7,747 bases of DNA, taken from the NCBI GenBank assembly GCA_946546075.1, contig CAMNNV010000053.1:1-7747 (forward strand), written 5' to 3'. The first letter of the stretch is position 1. Every line of letters begins with the position of its first letter. Positions 1 to 5,270 of this stretch are shown in pieces. The position numbers and the translations under genes are program-made. The DNA is from an uncultured Bacillota bacterium (GTDB lineage: Bacteria; Bacillota; Clostridia; Peptostreptococcales; Anaerovoracaceae). The notes under the pieces are model-generated. The model saw nothing but the letters and a program-made list of their open reading frames with translations. It did no database searches and had not been told where the DNA came from.

Positions 1-1
1 G

Positions 2-508
2 ACGGCTGACGGCAGTCCCATGCTGGAGGTGCTGGACAGCCTCTTCGGACCGGAAGGTCAGTGGGGAAAACCCGGATATGAGATACTGAATCCCGACGGG
101 TCCCTGAACAGGCAGGCCACGGCGGATCTCGTGTTCAACGATCCGGACAAAAAGATAAAGTTCGATGACGTGATGATCACGGAGATCGTAAAGATCATAG
201 ATGAGAAGGTAAGGGAATATCGCGAGGATGGCGGCAGTCCCGTTCTTCTCGATGCGCCTCTTCTGTTTGAGGCAGGGCTCGAGACACGCTGCGATAAGGT
301 GCTTCTTATCGTTGCAGATATGGATGTCCGCATTGCGAGAGTCTGCGAAAGAGACGGTATTTCTGCCCGCCAGGTGCGGGACCGCATCGATAACCAGATG
401 AGCGACGAGGAGAAGAAAAAGAGGTCGGATCACATCGTAGATAATTCGGAAGATGTAGAGCATTTGTACCATCAGCTGGATGGATTCGCTGCGACTTTGG
501 GACTGTAA
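2..508 (+). CDS. coaE: Dephospho-CoA kinase, 3' part (5' end outside window)
   Basis: This is the C-terminal 168 residues of dephospho-CoA kinase, the cytoplasmic enzyme that phosphorylates the ribose 3'-hydroxyl of dephospho-CoA with ATP in the last step of coenzyme A synthesis. The frame is open from base 2. The first codons (TADGSP, then M at base 20) match the family segment that follows the ..DAD.. motif, so the Met at 20 is internal: it has no ribosome site and the fold would lack its P-loop. Visible family marks are DAPLLFEAGL (nt 257-286), the strand DKVLLIVAD, and the lid segment with RDGISARQVRDRI and NQMSDEEKKKR, followed by HIVDN. About 30-35 N-terminal residues, including the Walker A loop, are missing because the window starts late, not because the gene is visibly broken. 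No clear terminator follows; the next unit has its own promoter at 537. Confidence 0.93.
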   Translation, partial: TADGSPMLEVLDSLFGPEGQWGKPGYEILNPDGSLNRQATADLVFNDPDKKIKFDDVMITEIVKIIDEKVREYREDGGSPVLLDAPLLFEAGLETRCDKVLLIVADMDVRIARVCERDGISARQVRDRIDNQMSDEEKKKRSDHIVDNSEDVEHLYHQLDGFAATLGL

Positions 509-536
509 GTTTTTTCGAAACAGATGAAATTTATCA

Positions 537-565
537 TTGACAAGAAGTCCCTTAATGAGTATTAT
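537..565 (+). promoter_or_regulatory. SigA-type promoter of tRNA-Leu(GAG)
   Basis: TTGACA (537-542) is a perfect -35 box, followed by a 17-bp spacer and TATTAT (560-565, 5 of 6 matches). The expected start is near 572, giving a 5' leader of about 20 nt before the tRNA. That leader holds a 5-bp inverted repeat, GTACG (573-577) and CGTAC (583-587), just upstream of the RNase P cleavage point. The position and near-consensus match fit a stable-RNA promoter. Confidence 0.8.
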
Positions 566-591
566 AGTTAAGGTACGGACAACGTACATAT

Positions 592-674
592 GCGGCCTTG
601 GCGGAATAGGCAGACGCGCACGTTTGAGGGGCGTGTGGGAGACCGTACCGGTTCAAGTCCGGTAGGCCGCACCA
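592..674 (+). tRNA. tRNA-Leu, anticodon GAG
   Basis: A complete class II tRNA folds by eye. The acceptor stem is GCGGCCT (592-598) with AGGCCGC (664-670), then discriminator A671 and an encoded CCA (672-674). The anticodon stem CACGT (619-623) pairs with GCGTG (631-635), with a final U-G pair, around the loop TTGAGGG. The anticodon is GAG at 626-628, reading CUC and CUU. The T arm is ACCGG (647-651), loop TTCAAGT, and CCGGT (659-663). The extra bases 636-646 form the variable arm expected for leucine tRNA. CUC and CUU appear to be the commonest leucine codons in the neighbouring genes, so this is likely a heavily used tRNA. Confidence 0.96.
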
Positions 675-680
675 TGATAA

Positions 681-718
681 ATGGCAATCGATTTGAAGTC
701 GGTTGCCATATTTATTTA
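681..718 (+). terminator. Hairpin terminator after tRNA-Leu(GAG)
   Basis: Bases 681-691 pair with 699-709 in an 11-bp stem (ATGGCAA paired with TTGCCAT, then U-G, C-G, G-C and A-T) around a 7-nt loop TTTGAAG. It is followed by the T-rich run ATTTATTT. It starts six bases after the tRNA CCA end. The T tract is interrupted, so termination may be incomplete, but the placement between the tRNA and the next promoter fits an intrinsic terminator. Confidence 0.68.
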
Positions 719-741
719 CTTTGAATAAACATACTAAAACA

Positions 742-769
742 TTGCTATATTGTACCCATTTGGTATAAT
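742..769 (+). promoter_or_regulatory. Extended -10 promoter of the RND exporter gene
   Basis: The -10 box is a perfect TATAAT (764-769) preceded by TG at 761-762, giving the extended form TGGTATAAT. A weaker -35, TTGCTA (742-747, 4 of 6), lies 16 bp upstream. The expected start is near 776, leaving a leader of only about 30 nt before the GTG start at 806. It lies downstream of the tRNA terminator, so the RND gene should be transcribed on its own. Confidence 0.72.
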
Positions 770-770
770 A
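748..770. promoter_or_regulatory. Candidate operator: 23-bp imperfect dyad on the RND promoter
   Basis: Arms TATTGTACC (748-756) and GGTATAATA (762-770) are inverted repeats matching at 8 of 9 positions (mismatch G752/T766) around the 5-base centre CATTT. The dyad covers the promoter spacer and the whole -10 box, where a repressor would block RNA polymerase. Drug-exporter genes are often controlled by TetR-, MarR- or PadR-type repressors at such sites. No regulator gene lies in the window, so the binding protein is unknown. Part of the symmetry is AT-rich -10 sequence and may be chance. Confidence 0.42.
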
Positions 771-793
771 ACAAAGTAAGTTCACACTAATTT

Positions 794-808
794 GGGAGAA
801 ATGAAGTG
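794..808 (+). promoter_or_regulatory. Ribosome site and GTG start of the RND gene, with an overlapping out-of-frame ATG
   Basis: GGGAG (794-798) lies 7 nt before GTG at 806-808. The frame has a TAA at 788-790, so GTG 806 is the only usable upstream start; it gives the family-typical N-terminus MLAKFSVKKP. An ATG at 801 is in another frame, only 2 nt from GGGAG, and reads ATG AAG TGT TAG, ending inside the RND coding start. It is probably too close to the ribosome site to be used. Confidence 0.72.
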
Positions 809-3800
809 TTAGCAAAATTCAGTGTCAAAAAACCACTCACAATTTTTGTCGCCGTGATCATCGTTCTTGTTTTCGGCGGTATTTCTATATACAAAATGAC
901 TCCCGATCTTTTCCCAAGTGTAGATACGCCGGTCGTACTGGTGATGACCACATATCCGGGCGCCAGTCCGGAGGAGGCGGAGACTGAAGTAACGAAACCT
1001 ATGGAGCAGTCTCTTGCGACACTTGCAAATCTCGAAGAAATCAATTCCGTTTCCGGCGACAACTATTCCATGATCCAGATGAACTTCACCGATGGTGTAG
1101 ATATGGACGTGGTGTCGGTAGATATAAGTCAGAAGATCGACCAGATCGAAGGATTCCTTCCTGAAACAGCCAGCGCACCTGTGGTGATGAAGATGAGCAT
1201 GGACATCATGCCTTCCGTCATCGCAGCAGTTGAGATGGGAGATAAGAGCCCTGCAGAGATCTCAAAAATCGTCGAAGATGACCTTATGACGCCGCTGGAA
1301 GGAACGGAAGGCGTGGCAACGGTCAACGCCATGGGTCTCGTAGACAGCGACATCCAGGTAGTCCTTTCCCAGAAGAAGATCGACAAGGTCAACGACAGGA
1401 TCGGCGCCAAGGTCGCCGGTGAATTCAATTCTGCCAAGTCCAAGGTCAAGAAGGGGATAAACCAGGCCAACAAAGGCAAGAAGCAGATCAAGAAGGGCAA
1501 GAAGGCCATTGTCAAAGGCGAGAAGAAAGCAGCAAGCGAATTCGCCAAGGCCAAGAGCCAGCTTGAAAATACAAAGTCCGGCCTCAAGGACATGAGAACG
1601 ACACTTTCTGTTCTCAATGAAGGGTATCAGCGCATCAAAGATGACCCGATACTCGGTCCTTCAGCAGAATCACAGCTGAGGATCGAACTGGACAGGATCA
1701 ATAAGCAGTACGGCCTGGATCTTACTCCTGAGAATATGGGCTCTGCTGTAACGGAAATGGACGATCAGATCAAGAAGATCGACGAAGCGCTGAAACAGGC
1801 CGATTCCCAGCAGTCCATCACGGACTTCCAGCTCAGCAGCAAATATGCAGAACTATCAGCGGCAGAAGGTACGATCGCATCCACAGTCGGGCAGCTCCAG
1901 TCAACACTTAGTCAGATCGATGCACAGAAAGAAGCTGCGCTCTCCGCAGCGGACCTGGACGGAGCCCTGACGATGAACAATGTTTCAGCCATCCTGACGG
2001 CGCAGAACTTCAGCATGCCTGCAGGATACGTCACAGATGGGGATTCCCAGATCCTCGTCAGCGTAGGCGATAAGATCAGAGACAAGGACGAACTGGAAAA
2101 TCTGATCCTTCTGGATCCCGGTATCGACGGCATAGATCCGATCAGACTCAGTGACATCGCAACAGTCACATACGGCTCCGATGACGAAGAATCCTACGCG
2201 AAAGTCAACGGCAAGAACGGCGTATGTCTTGCTTTCACGAAGCAGTCTACCTATGCCACAGCAGACGTCTGCGACAATATCATAGATAAATTCGATTCCC
2301 TCGAAAAGAAGTATAAGGGACTCCATTTCGTTTCCCTTTACAACGGGGGAGATTACATCCATATCGTTATCAGTTCAGTACTCCGCAACCTCCTGCTTGG
2401 AGCGATCCTTGCGATGCTGATACTCCTTGTGTTCCTGCGGGATATCAGGCCGACTATCATCACCGCAATCAGCATACCGCTGAGCGTGCTTTTCGCACTG
2501 GTGCTCATGTATTTCTCCGGTGTCACGCTCAATATGGTCAGCATGGCAGGTCTTGCTATCGGAGTAGGAATGCTGGTGGACAATTCCATTGTTGTCATCG
2601 AGAATATTTTCCGGCTGAGGAGCATGGGATACAGCAGGACCCAGGCAGCCGTTTCCGGTGCCGTACAGGTGGCAGGCGCCATCACGGCATCCACCTTGAC
2701 GACGATCTGCGTATTCGTACCGATCATCTTCGTAAACGGCATGACGAGGGATATTTTCCAGGATCTCGCACTGACTGTATCGTATTCCCTCATCGCCAGC
2801 CTTATCATAGCCCTCACACTGGTTCCTGCCATGGCAAAGGGCCTTCTCAAGGGGCAGGGCGCCAATGCGATGCTCAGACAGGACGGCATAGTCGTAAAGA
2901 ACTACAGAAGGGCAGCAGTCTGGTCTTTGAGGCACAAAAAAATCACGATCCTCGTGGCCTTCGGGCTTCTCATAGCATCCGGTGCTCTTTCGCTCACACA
3001 GGGCTTTGAGTTCATGCCAAAAATGTCAACGCCGCAGATTTCTGCGAATATACAGATGCCGGAAGAGAGCACGATCGAGGACACGACGGTGGCCTGCGAT
3101 GATATCTCGGAGCAGCTGCGCAAGATCGATGGTGTGGATCACGTCGGACTGATGCTTTCCAGCAACACTTTGGGAATGCTGGGCATGGATTCCGGTACGG
3201 ATGTAACGGAAGTATCCATGTACATCATGATGGATGAAAGCAAACTGGATAATGTCCCGAAGGTGACGAAGTGCATCGAGAAGCTGGCAGAGAAACATAA
3301 ATGTGAGATCGTCACTTCTGCGGACATGGATATGTCAACCATGATGGGTGGATCCGATATCTCCATGACGCTCTATAACGATGATCTTGATGACCTTAGA
3401 TTGTCGGGCAAGGCGATCGAGGAGGAACTCCATCAGATCGAGGGACTGGAAGATATTTCGGATATCGACGAAGACAGTTCTGAAGAGCTGCATGTAGTCG
3501 TCAAGAAAAACAAGGCAATGAAGAAGGGGCTCACCGTTGCTCAGGTATATCAGCAGGTAAGTGAGAAACTGGCAGAGGAGACGAAGGCGACTTCCATAAA
3601 GCAGGATGAAGACACCATCGATGTGGTCATCGAAAATGCTACGAAGGACAACTTCACGAAGGAAGACCTGCGAAATATGGAGCTTACCGTAACCGATGCT
3701 CAGGGCAAAAAAGAAAAGGTAAAGCTCACGGATATCGCTGCACTGAATCCTGACGCTTCCATGAATGAGATCAATCATGAAGGGCAGAAGAGAAGCCTTA

Positions 3801-4474
3801 CGGTCACCGCTTCACTCAAGGATGGATATAACATCACGAAGATGAGTGACAAAGTCAAAAATACCATAGAATCAAAAGACCTTCTCGTAGGGGCTACGGA
3901 CATCGATTACGGCGGCCAGAACGAAGAGATCATGGATTCCATGAAGCAGATGGTGGAGATGCTGCTGGTAGGATTCCTGCTGATCTATCTCGTGATGGTA
4001 GCACAGTTCCAGTCCCTGAGATCGCCGTTCATCATCATATTCACCGTACCTCTCGCATTCACAGGAGGTATGCTGGCACTGCTTATCACAGGGCAGACCG
4101 TTAGTGTCGTATCTATGATGGGATTCATTATGCTCATGGGTGTCGTAGTCAATAACGGTATCGTTCTCGTAGACTGCATCAACCGCTTCAGACTGGAAGG
4201 CATGCCTATGACGGAAGCGATCATCAATGCAGGCGCAGTCAGAATGAGGCCTGTTATCATGACTGCAATGACAACGGTACTCGGTCTGATCCCGCTCGGA
4301 CTTGGCCTTGGTACCGGCGCCGAAATGATGCAGCCGGTAGCGATCGTCTGCATAGGCGGACTGATCTATGCGACCCTTACGACACTCCTCGTTGTGCCTG
4401 TAATGTACAAGCTTTTCGCACGCAAGCATATGGAGAAAATAGCCGAAGAAGAACTTGAAATCGTTAACGTCTGA
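806..4474 (+). CDS. RND-superfamily efflux permease (HAE-1/AcrB-like) with coiled-coil insertion
   Basis: This 1222-residue inner-membrane exporter of the AcrB/SwrC type probably moves drugs, amphiphiles or lipid-like compounds out using the proton gradient; the substrate is unknown. Two homologous halves are visible. TM1 is near residues 9-29, and an extracytoplasmic domain runs to about 520. TM2-TM6 span about 523-678 and TM7 about 709-729. A second extracytoplasmic domain ends near 1045, followed by TM8-TM12 to about 1204. Against AcrB, D407 is kept as D592 (GMLVDNSIVVIEN), R971 as R1146 and T978 as T1153, while D408 is N593 and K940 is N1116. AcrB has about 1050 residues; most of the excess is a Lys-rich coiled-coil insertion at about 197-388. 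Met-rich loops lie at 783-809 and 841-854. No membrane-fusion or outer-membrane partner is adjacent. The TGA stop lies inside the promoter of the next tRNA. Exporter family confidence is high; substrate is not predictable. Confidence 0.95.
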   Translation: MLAKFSVKKPLTIFVAVIIVLVFGGISIYKMTPDLFPSVDTPVVLVMTTYPGASPEEAETEVTKPMEQSLATLANLEEINSVSGDNYSMIQMNFTDGVDMDVVSVDISQKIDQIEGFLPETASAPVVMKMSMDIMPSVIAAVEMGDKSPAEISKIVEDDLMTPLEGTEGVATVNAMGLVDSDIQVVLSQKKIDKVNDRIGAKVAGEFNSAKSKVKKGINQANKGKKQIKKGKKAIVKGEKKAASEFAKAKSQLENTKSGLKDMRTTLSVLNEGYQRIKDDPILGPSAESQLRIELDRINKQYGLDLTPENMGSAVTEMDDQIKKIDEALKQADSQQSITDFQLSSKYAELSAAEGTIASTVGQLQSTLSQIDAQKEAALSAADLDGALTMNNVSAILTAQNFSMPAGYVTDGDSQILVSVGDKIRDKDELENLILLDPGIDGIDPIRLSDIATVTYGSDDEESYAKVNGKNGVCLAFTKQSTYATADVCDNIIDKFDSLEKKYKGLHFVSLYNGGDYIHIVISSVLRNLLLGAILAMLILLVFLRDIRPTIITAISIPLSVLFALVLMYFSGVTLNMVSMAGLAIGVGMLVDNSIVVIENIFRLRSMGYSRTQAAVSGAVQVAGAITASTLTTICVFVPIIFVNGMTRDIFQDLALTVSYSLIASLIIALTLVPAMAKGLLKGQGANAMLRQDGIVVKNYRRAAVWSLRHKKITILVAFGLLIASGALSLTQGFEFMPKMSTPQISANIQMPEESTIEDTTVACDDISEQLRKIDGVDHVGLMLSSNTLGMLGMDSGTDVTEVSMYIMMDESKLDNVPKVTKCIEKLAEKHKCEIVTSADMDMSTMMGGSDISMTLYNDDLDDLRLSGKAIEEELHQIEGLEDISDIDEDSSEELHVVVKKNKAMKKGLTVAQVYQQVSEKLAEETKATSIKQDEDTIDVVIENATKDNFTKEDLRNMELTVTDAQGKKEKVKLTDIAALNPDASMNEINHEGQKRSLTVTASLKDGYNITKMSDKVKNTIESKDLLVGATDIDYGGQNEEIMDSMKQMVEMLLVGFLLIYLVMVAQFQSLRSPFIIIFTVPLAFTGGMLALLITGQTVSVVSMMGFIMLMGVVVNNGIVLVDCINRFRLEGMPMTEAIINAGAVRMRPVIMTAMTTVLGLIPLGLGLGTGAEMMQPVAIVCIGGLIYATLTTLLVVPVMYKLFARKHMEKIAEEELEIVNV

Positions 4475-4483
4475 TGCTATAAT
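4455..4483 (+). promoter_or_regulatory. Promoter of tRNA-Leu(CAA)-yajC, overlapping the 3' end of the RND gene
   Basis: TTGAAA (4455-4460, 5 of 6) and a perfect TATAAT (4478-4483) are separated by 17 bp, and TG at 4475-4476 gives an extended -10 form (TGCTATAAT). The -35 and most of the spacer lie within the last codons of the RND gene, whose TGA stop is at 4472-4474. The expected start is near 4490, about 5 nt before the tRNA. Confidence 0.8.
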
Positions 4484-4494
4484 TATCCCGATAT

Positions 4495-4581
4495 GCCGGC
4501 GTGATGGAATTGGCAGACGTGCGGGACTCAAAATCCCGTGGTGGCAACACCGTATGGGTTCGACCCCCATCGCCGGCACCA
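4495..4581 (+). tRNA. tRNA-Leu, anticodon CAA
   Basis: A complete 87-nt class II tRNA. The acceptor stem GCCGGCG (4495-4501) pairs with CGCCGGC (4571-4577); discriminator A4578 and an encoded CCA (4579-4581) follow. The anticodon stem CGGGA (4522-4526) pairs with TCCCG (4534-4538) around the loop CTCAAAA, with anticodon CAA at 4529-4531 reading UUG. The long variable arm is GGTG GCAA CACC (4540-4551). The T arm is ATGGG (4554-4558), loop TTCGACC, and CCCAT. It differs from the first leucine tRNA in this window in nearly every stem, so it is not a recent duplicate. No hairpin terminator follows before yajC. Confidence 0.97.
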
Positions 4582-4631
4582 CATAAACCCGGTCATTTTA
4601 AATCAATTTACTTAATTGGAGGAATATAAAA

Positions 4632-5054
4632 ATGTCTAATACTTTTGTTTCGATCCTGCCTTTAGTTTTACTTCTTGTTGTAATGTACTTCCTGCTCATC
4701 AGACCGCAGAAGAAAAAAGAAAAAGAAGTCAACAGCATGAGAAGTTCGATCCAGGTTGGAGATGAGATCATCACGATTGGTGGTATCTGTGCTAAGGTCG
4801 TCAAGACGAAGGACGAGTCCCTTATCGTACAGGTTGGTGCAGATAAGGTCAAATTCGAGATCATGAGATGGTCTGTATCAAAAGTCGTTGAATCTGCAGG
4901 AGCTCCGGAAGAAGCACCTGAAGAAGAGAAGAAGCCGGCTATGCCTAAGAGACTCGGCAAGAAGGCAGCTGCAGAAGAACCTGCTGAAGAGGCAGTAAGC
5001 GAAGCAGAAGAGAAGGTTGAAGAAGTCGAAGAAATCGTAGAAGAAGCTGAATAA
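4632..5054 (+). CDS. yajC: Sec translocon accessory protein YajC
   Basis: YajC is a small single-span membrane protein that associates with SecDF (and YidC) next to the SecYEG channel; its exact role is unsettled. The 140-residue product has one N-terminal membrane helix (residues 4-23), directly followed by the signature IRPQ (23-26) and a run of Lys/Glu. The family core follows, with VGDEIITIGG (42-51) and the AKVV strand. Past about residue 88 comes a low-complexity tail of about 50 residues rich in Glu and Ala, broken by a basic patch KRLGKK (106-111). E. coli YajC has about 110 residues, so the tail accounts for the excess. GGAGGA (4618-4623) lies 8 nt before the ATG. The gene starts 50 nt after tRNA-Leu(CAA) with no clear promoter or terminator between, suggesting cotranscription, and ends at a strong terminator. 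Confidence 0.96.
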   Translation: MSNTFVSILPLVLLLVVMYFLLIRPQKKKEKEVNSMRSSIQVGDEIITIGGICAKVVKTKDESLIVQVGADKVKFEIMRWSVSKVVESAGAPEEAPEEEKKPAMPKRLGKKAAAEEPAEEAVSEAEEKVEEVEEIVEEAE

Positions 5055-5088
5055 TCACAGCTGATGCATTAGATTTACGAAGACAGGA

Positions 5089-5116
5089 GGAGATGGATCC
5101 GTTCCATCTCCTTTTT
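5089..5116 (+). terminator. Intrinsic terminator after yajC
   Basis: A perfect 9-bp stem, GGAGATGGA (5089-5097) with TCCATCTCC (5103-5111), closes a 5-nt loop TCCGT and is followed directly by TTTTT (5112-5116). Further A-T and G-U pairs could extend the base. It lies 35 bp after the yajC stop, ends the tRNA-yajC unit and separates it from secDF. Confidence 0.93.
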
Positions 5117-5130
5117 GCATCCTATTTTGC

Positions 5131-5152
5131 TCAAGAATCTTGAAAAATCAAG
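5131..5152. repeat. Overlapping inverted repeats upstream of the secDF promoter
   Basis: TCAAGA (5131-5136), one central A, and TCTTGA (5138-5143) form a perfect 13-bp dyad. CTTGA (5139-5143) then pairs again with TCAAG (5148-5152) across four A residues. The element ends 9 bp before the -35 box, a place where an activator or repressor could bind. No T tract follows, so it does not look like a second terminator. Its function is unknown. Confidence 0.35.
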
Positions 5153-5161
5153 CTTTCTCCC

Positions 5162-5190
5162 TTGTGAATTAGCACTCAAAGTAGTATTAT
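5162..5190 (+). promoter_or_regulatory. Probable secDF promoter with half-CIRCE-like sequence in the spacer
   Basis: TTGTGA (5162-5167, 4 of 6) and TATTAT (5185-5190, 5 of 6) are 17 bp apart, with an expected start near 5197 and a leader of about 74 nt. The spacer holds TTAGCACTC (5169-5177), identical to the left arm of the CIRCE operator bound by the heat-shock repressor HrcA. The right arm at the proper 9-bp spacing (5187-5195) matches at only 4 of 9 bases. The strong yajC terminator upstream makes a separate promoter here necessary unless there is read-through. Confidence 0.58.
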
Positions 5191-5199
5191 GTTATATGT

Positions 5200-5243
5200 A
5201 TGACTTATAAGTAGGTCATCAATGACATCTTTGGGAAAATGAC
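5200..5243 (+). other. Possible alternative hairpins in the secDF 5' leader
   Basis: Bases 5200-5207 can pair with 5212-5219 (8 bp with one U-G, loop TAAG). The same right arm (GTCA, 5215-5218) can instead pair with TGAC at 5223-5226 across TCAA. A third ATGAC copy lies at 5239-5243. Only one of these pairings can exist at a time. The stems are short and AT-rich, and the SD at 5260 is not directly covered, so a regulatory role is only a possibility. Confidence 0.25.
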
Positions 5244-5270
5244 ACAAAATAACGTTTTTGGAGGAATTAT

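Noticed and set aside
20..508. coaE starting at the ATG at base 20
   Set aside because: The frame is open to the window edge, the preceding residues fit the family, no SD precedes the ATG, and a start there would drop the P-loop. It is an internal Met of a gene cut by the window.
552..815. Reverse-strand open frame across 552-815
   Set aside because: It is antisense to a complete tRNA-Leu, a terminator and a promoter; the apparent protein is a by-product of the tRNA sequence.
1433..1580. DNA repeat array in the AAG-rich stretch of the RND gene
   Set aside because: The repetition comes from Lys-rich heptads at protein level; the DNA units are imperfect and in frame, with no spacer structure. 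It is neither a CRISPR nor a tandem DNA repeat.
592..4581. Genomic island or integrated element between two tRNA genes
   Set aside because: There is no integrase or transposase, no duplicated tRNA 3' end (the two tRNA ends differ), and no obvious change in codon use of the RND gene. The tRNA flanks alone are not enough.
3872..4582. 236-residue reverse-strand open frame ending over the second tRNA
   Set aside because: It is His/Asp/Arg-rich with no domain pattern, lies opposite well-conserved RND transmembrane coding sequence and runs across a tRNA gene. It is a shadow frame.
4604..4618. CAATT/AATTG hairpin before yajC as a terminator or SD-blocking element
   Set aside because: There are only five base pairs, four of them A-T, with no T run, and only the first base of the SD is covered. 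It is too weak to call.
5189..5242. Regulatory leader peptide ahead of secDF
   Set aside because: The short ATG frames here are 4-6 codons (for example 5222-5242) with no ribosome site and no arrest-like sequence.
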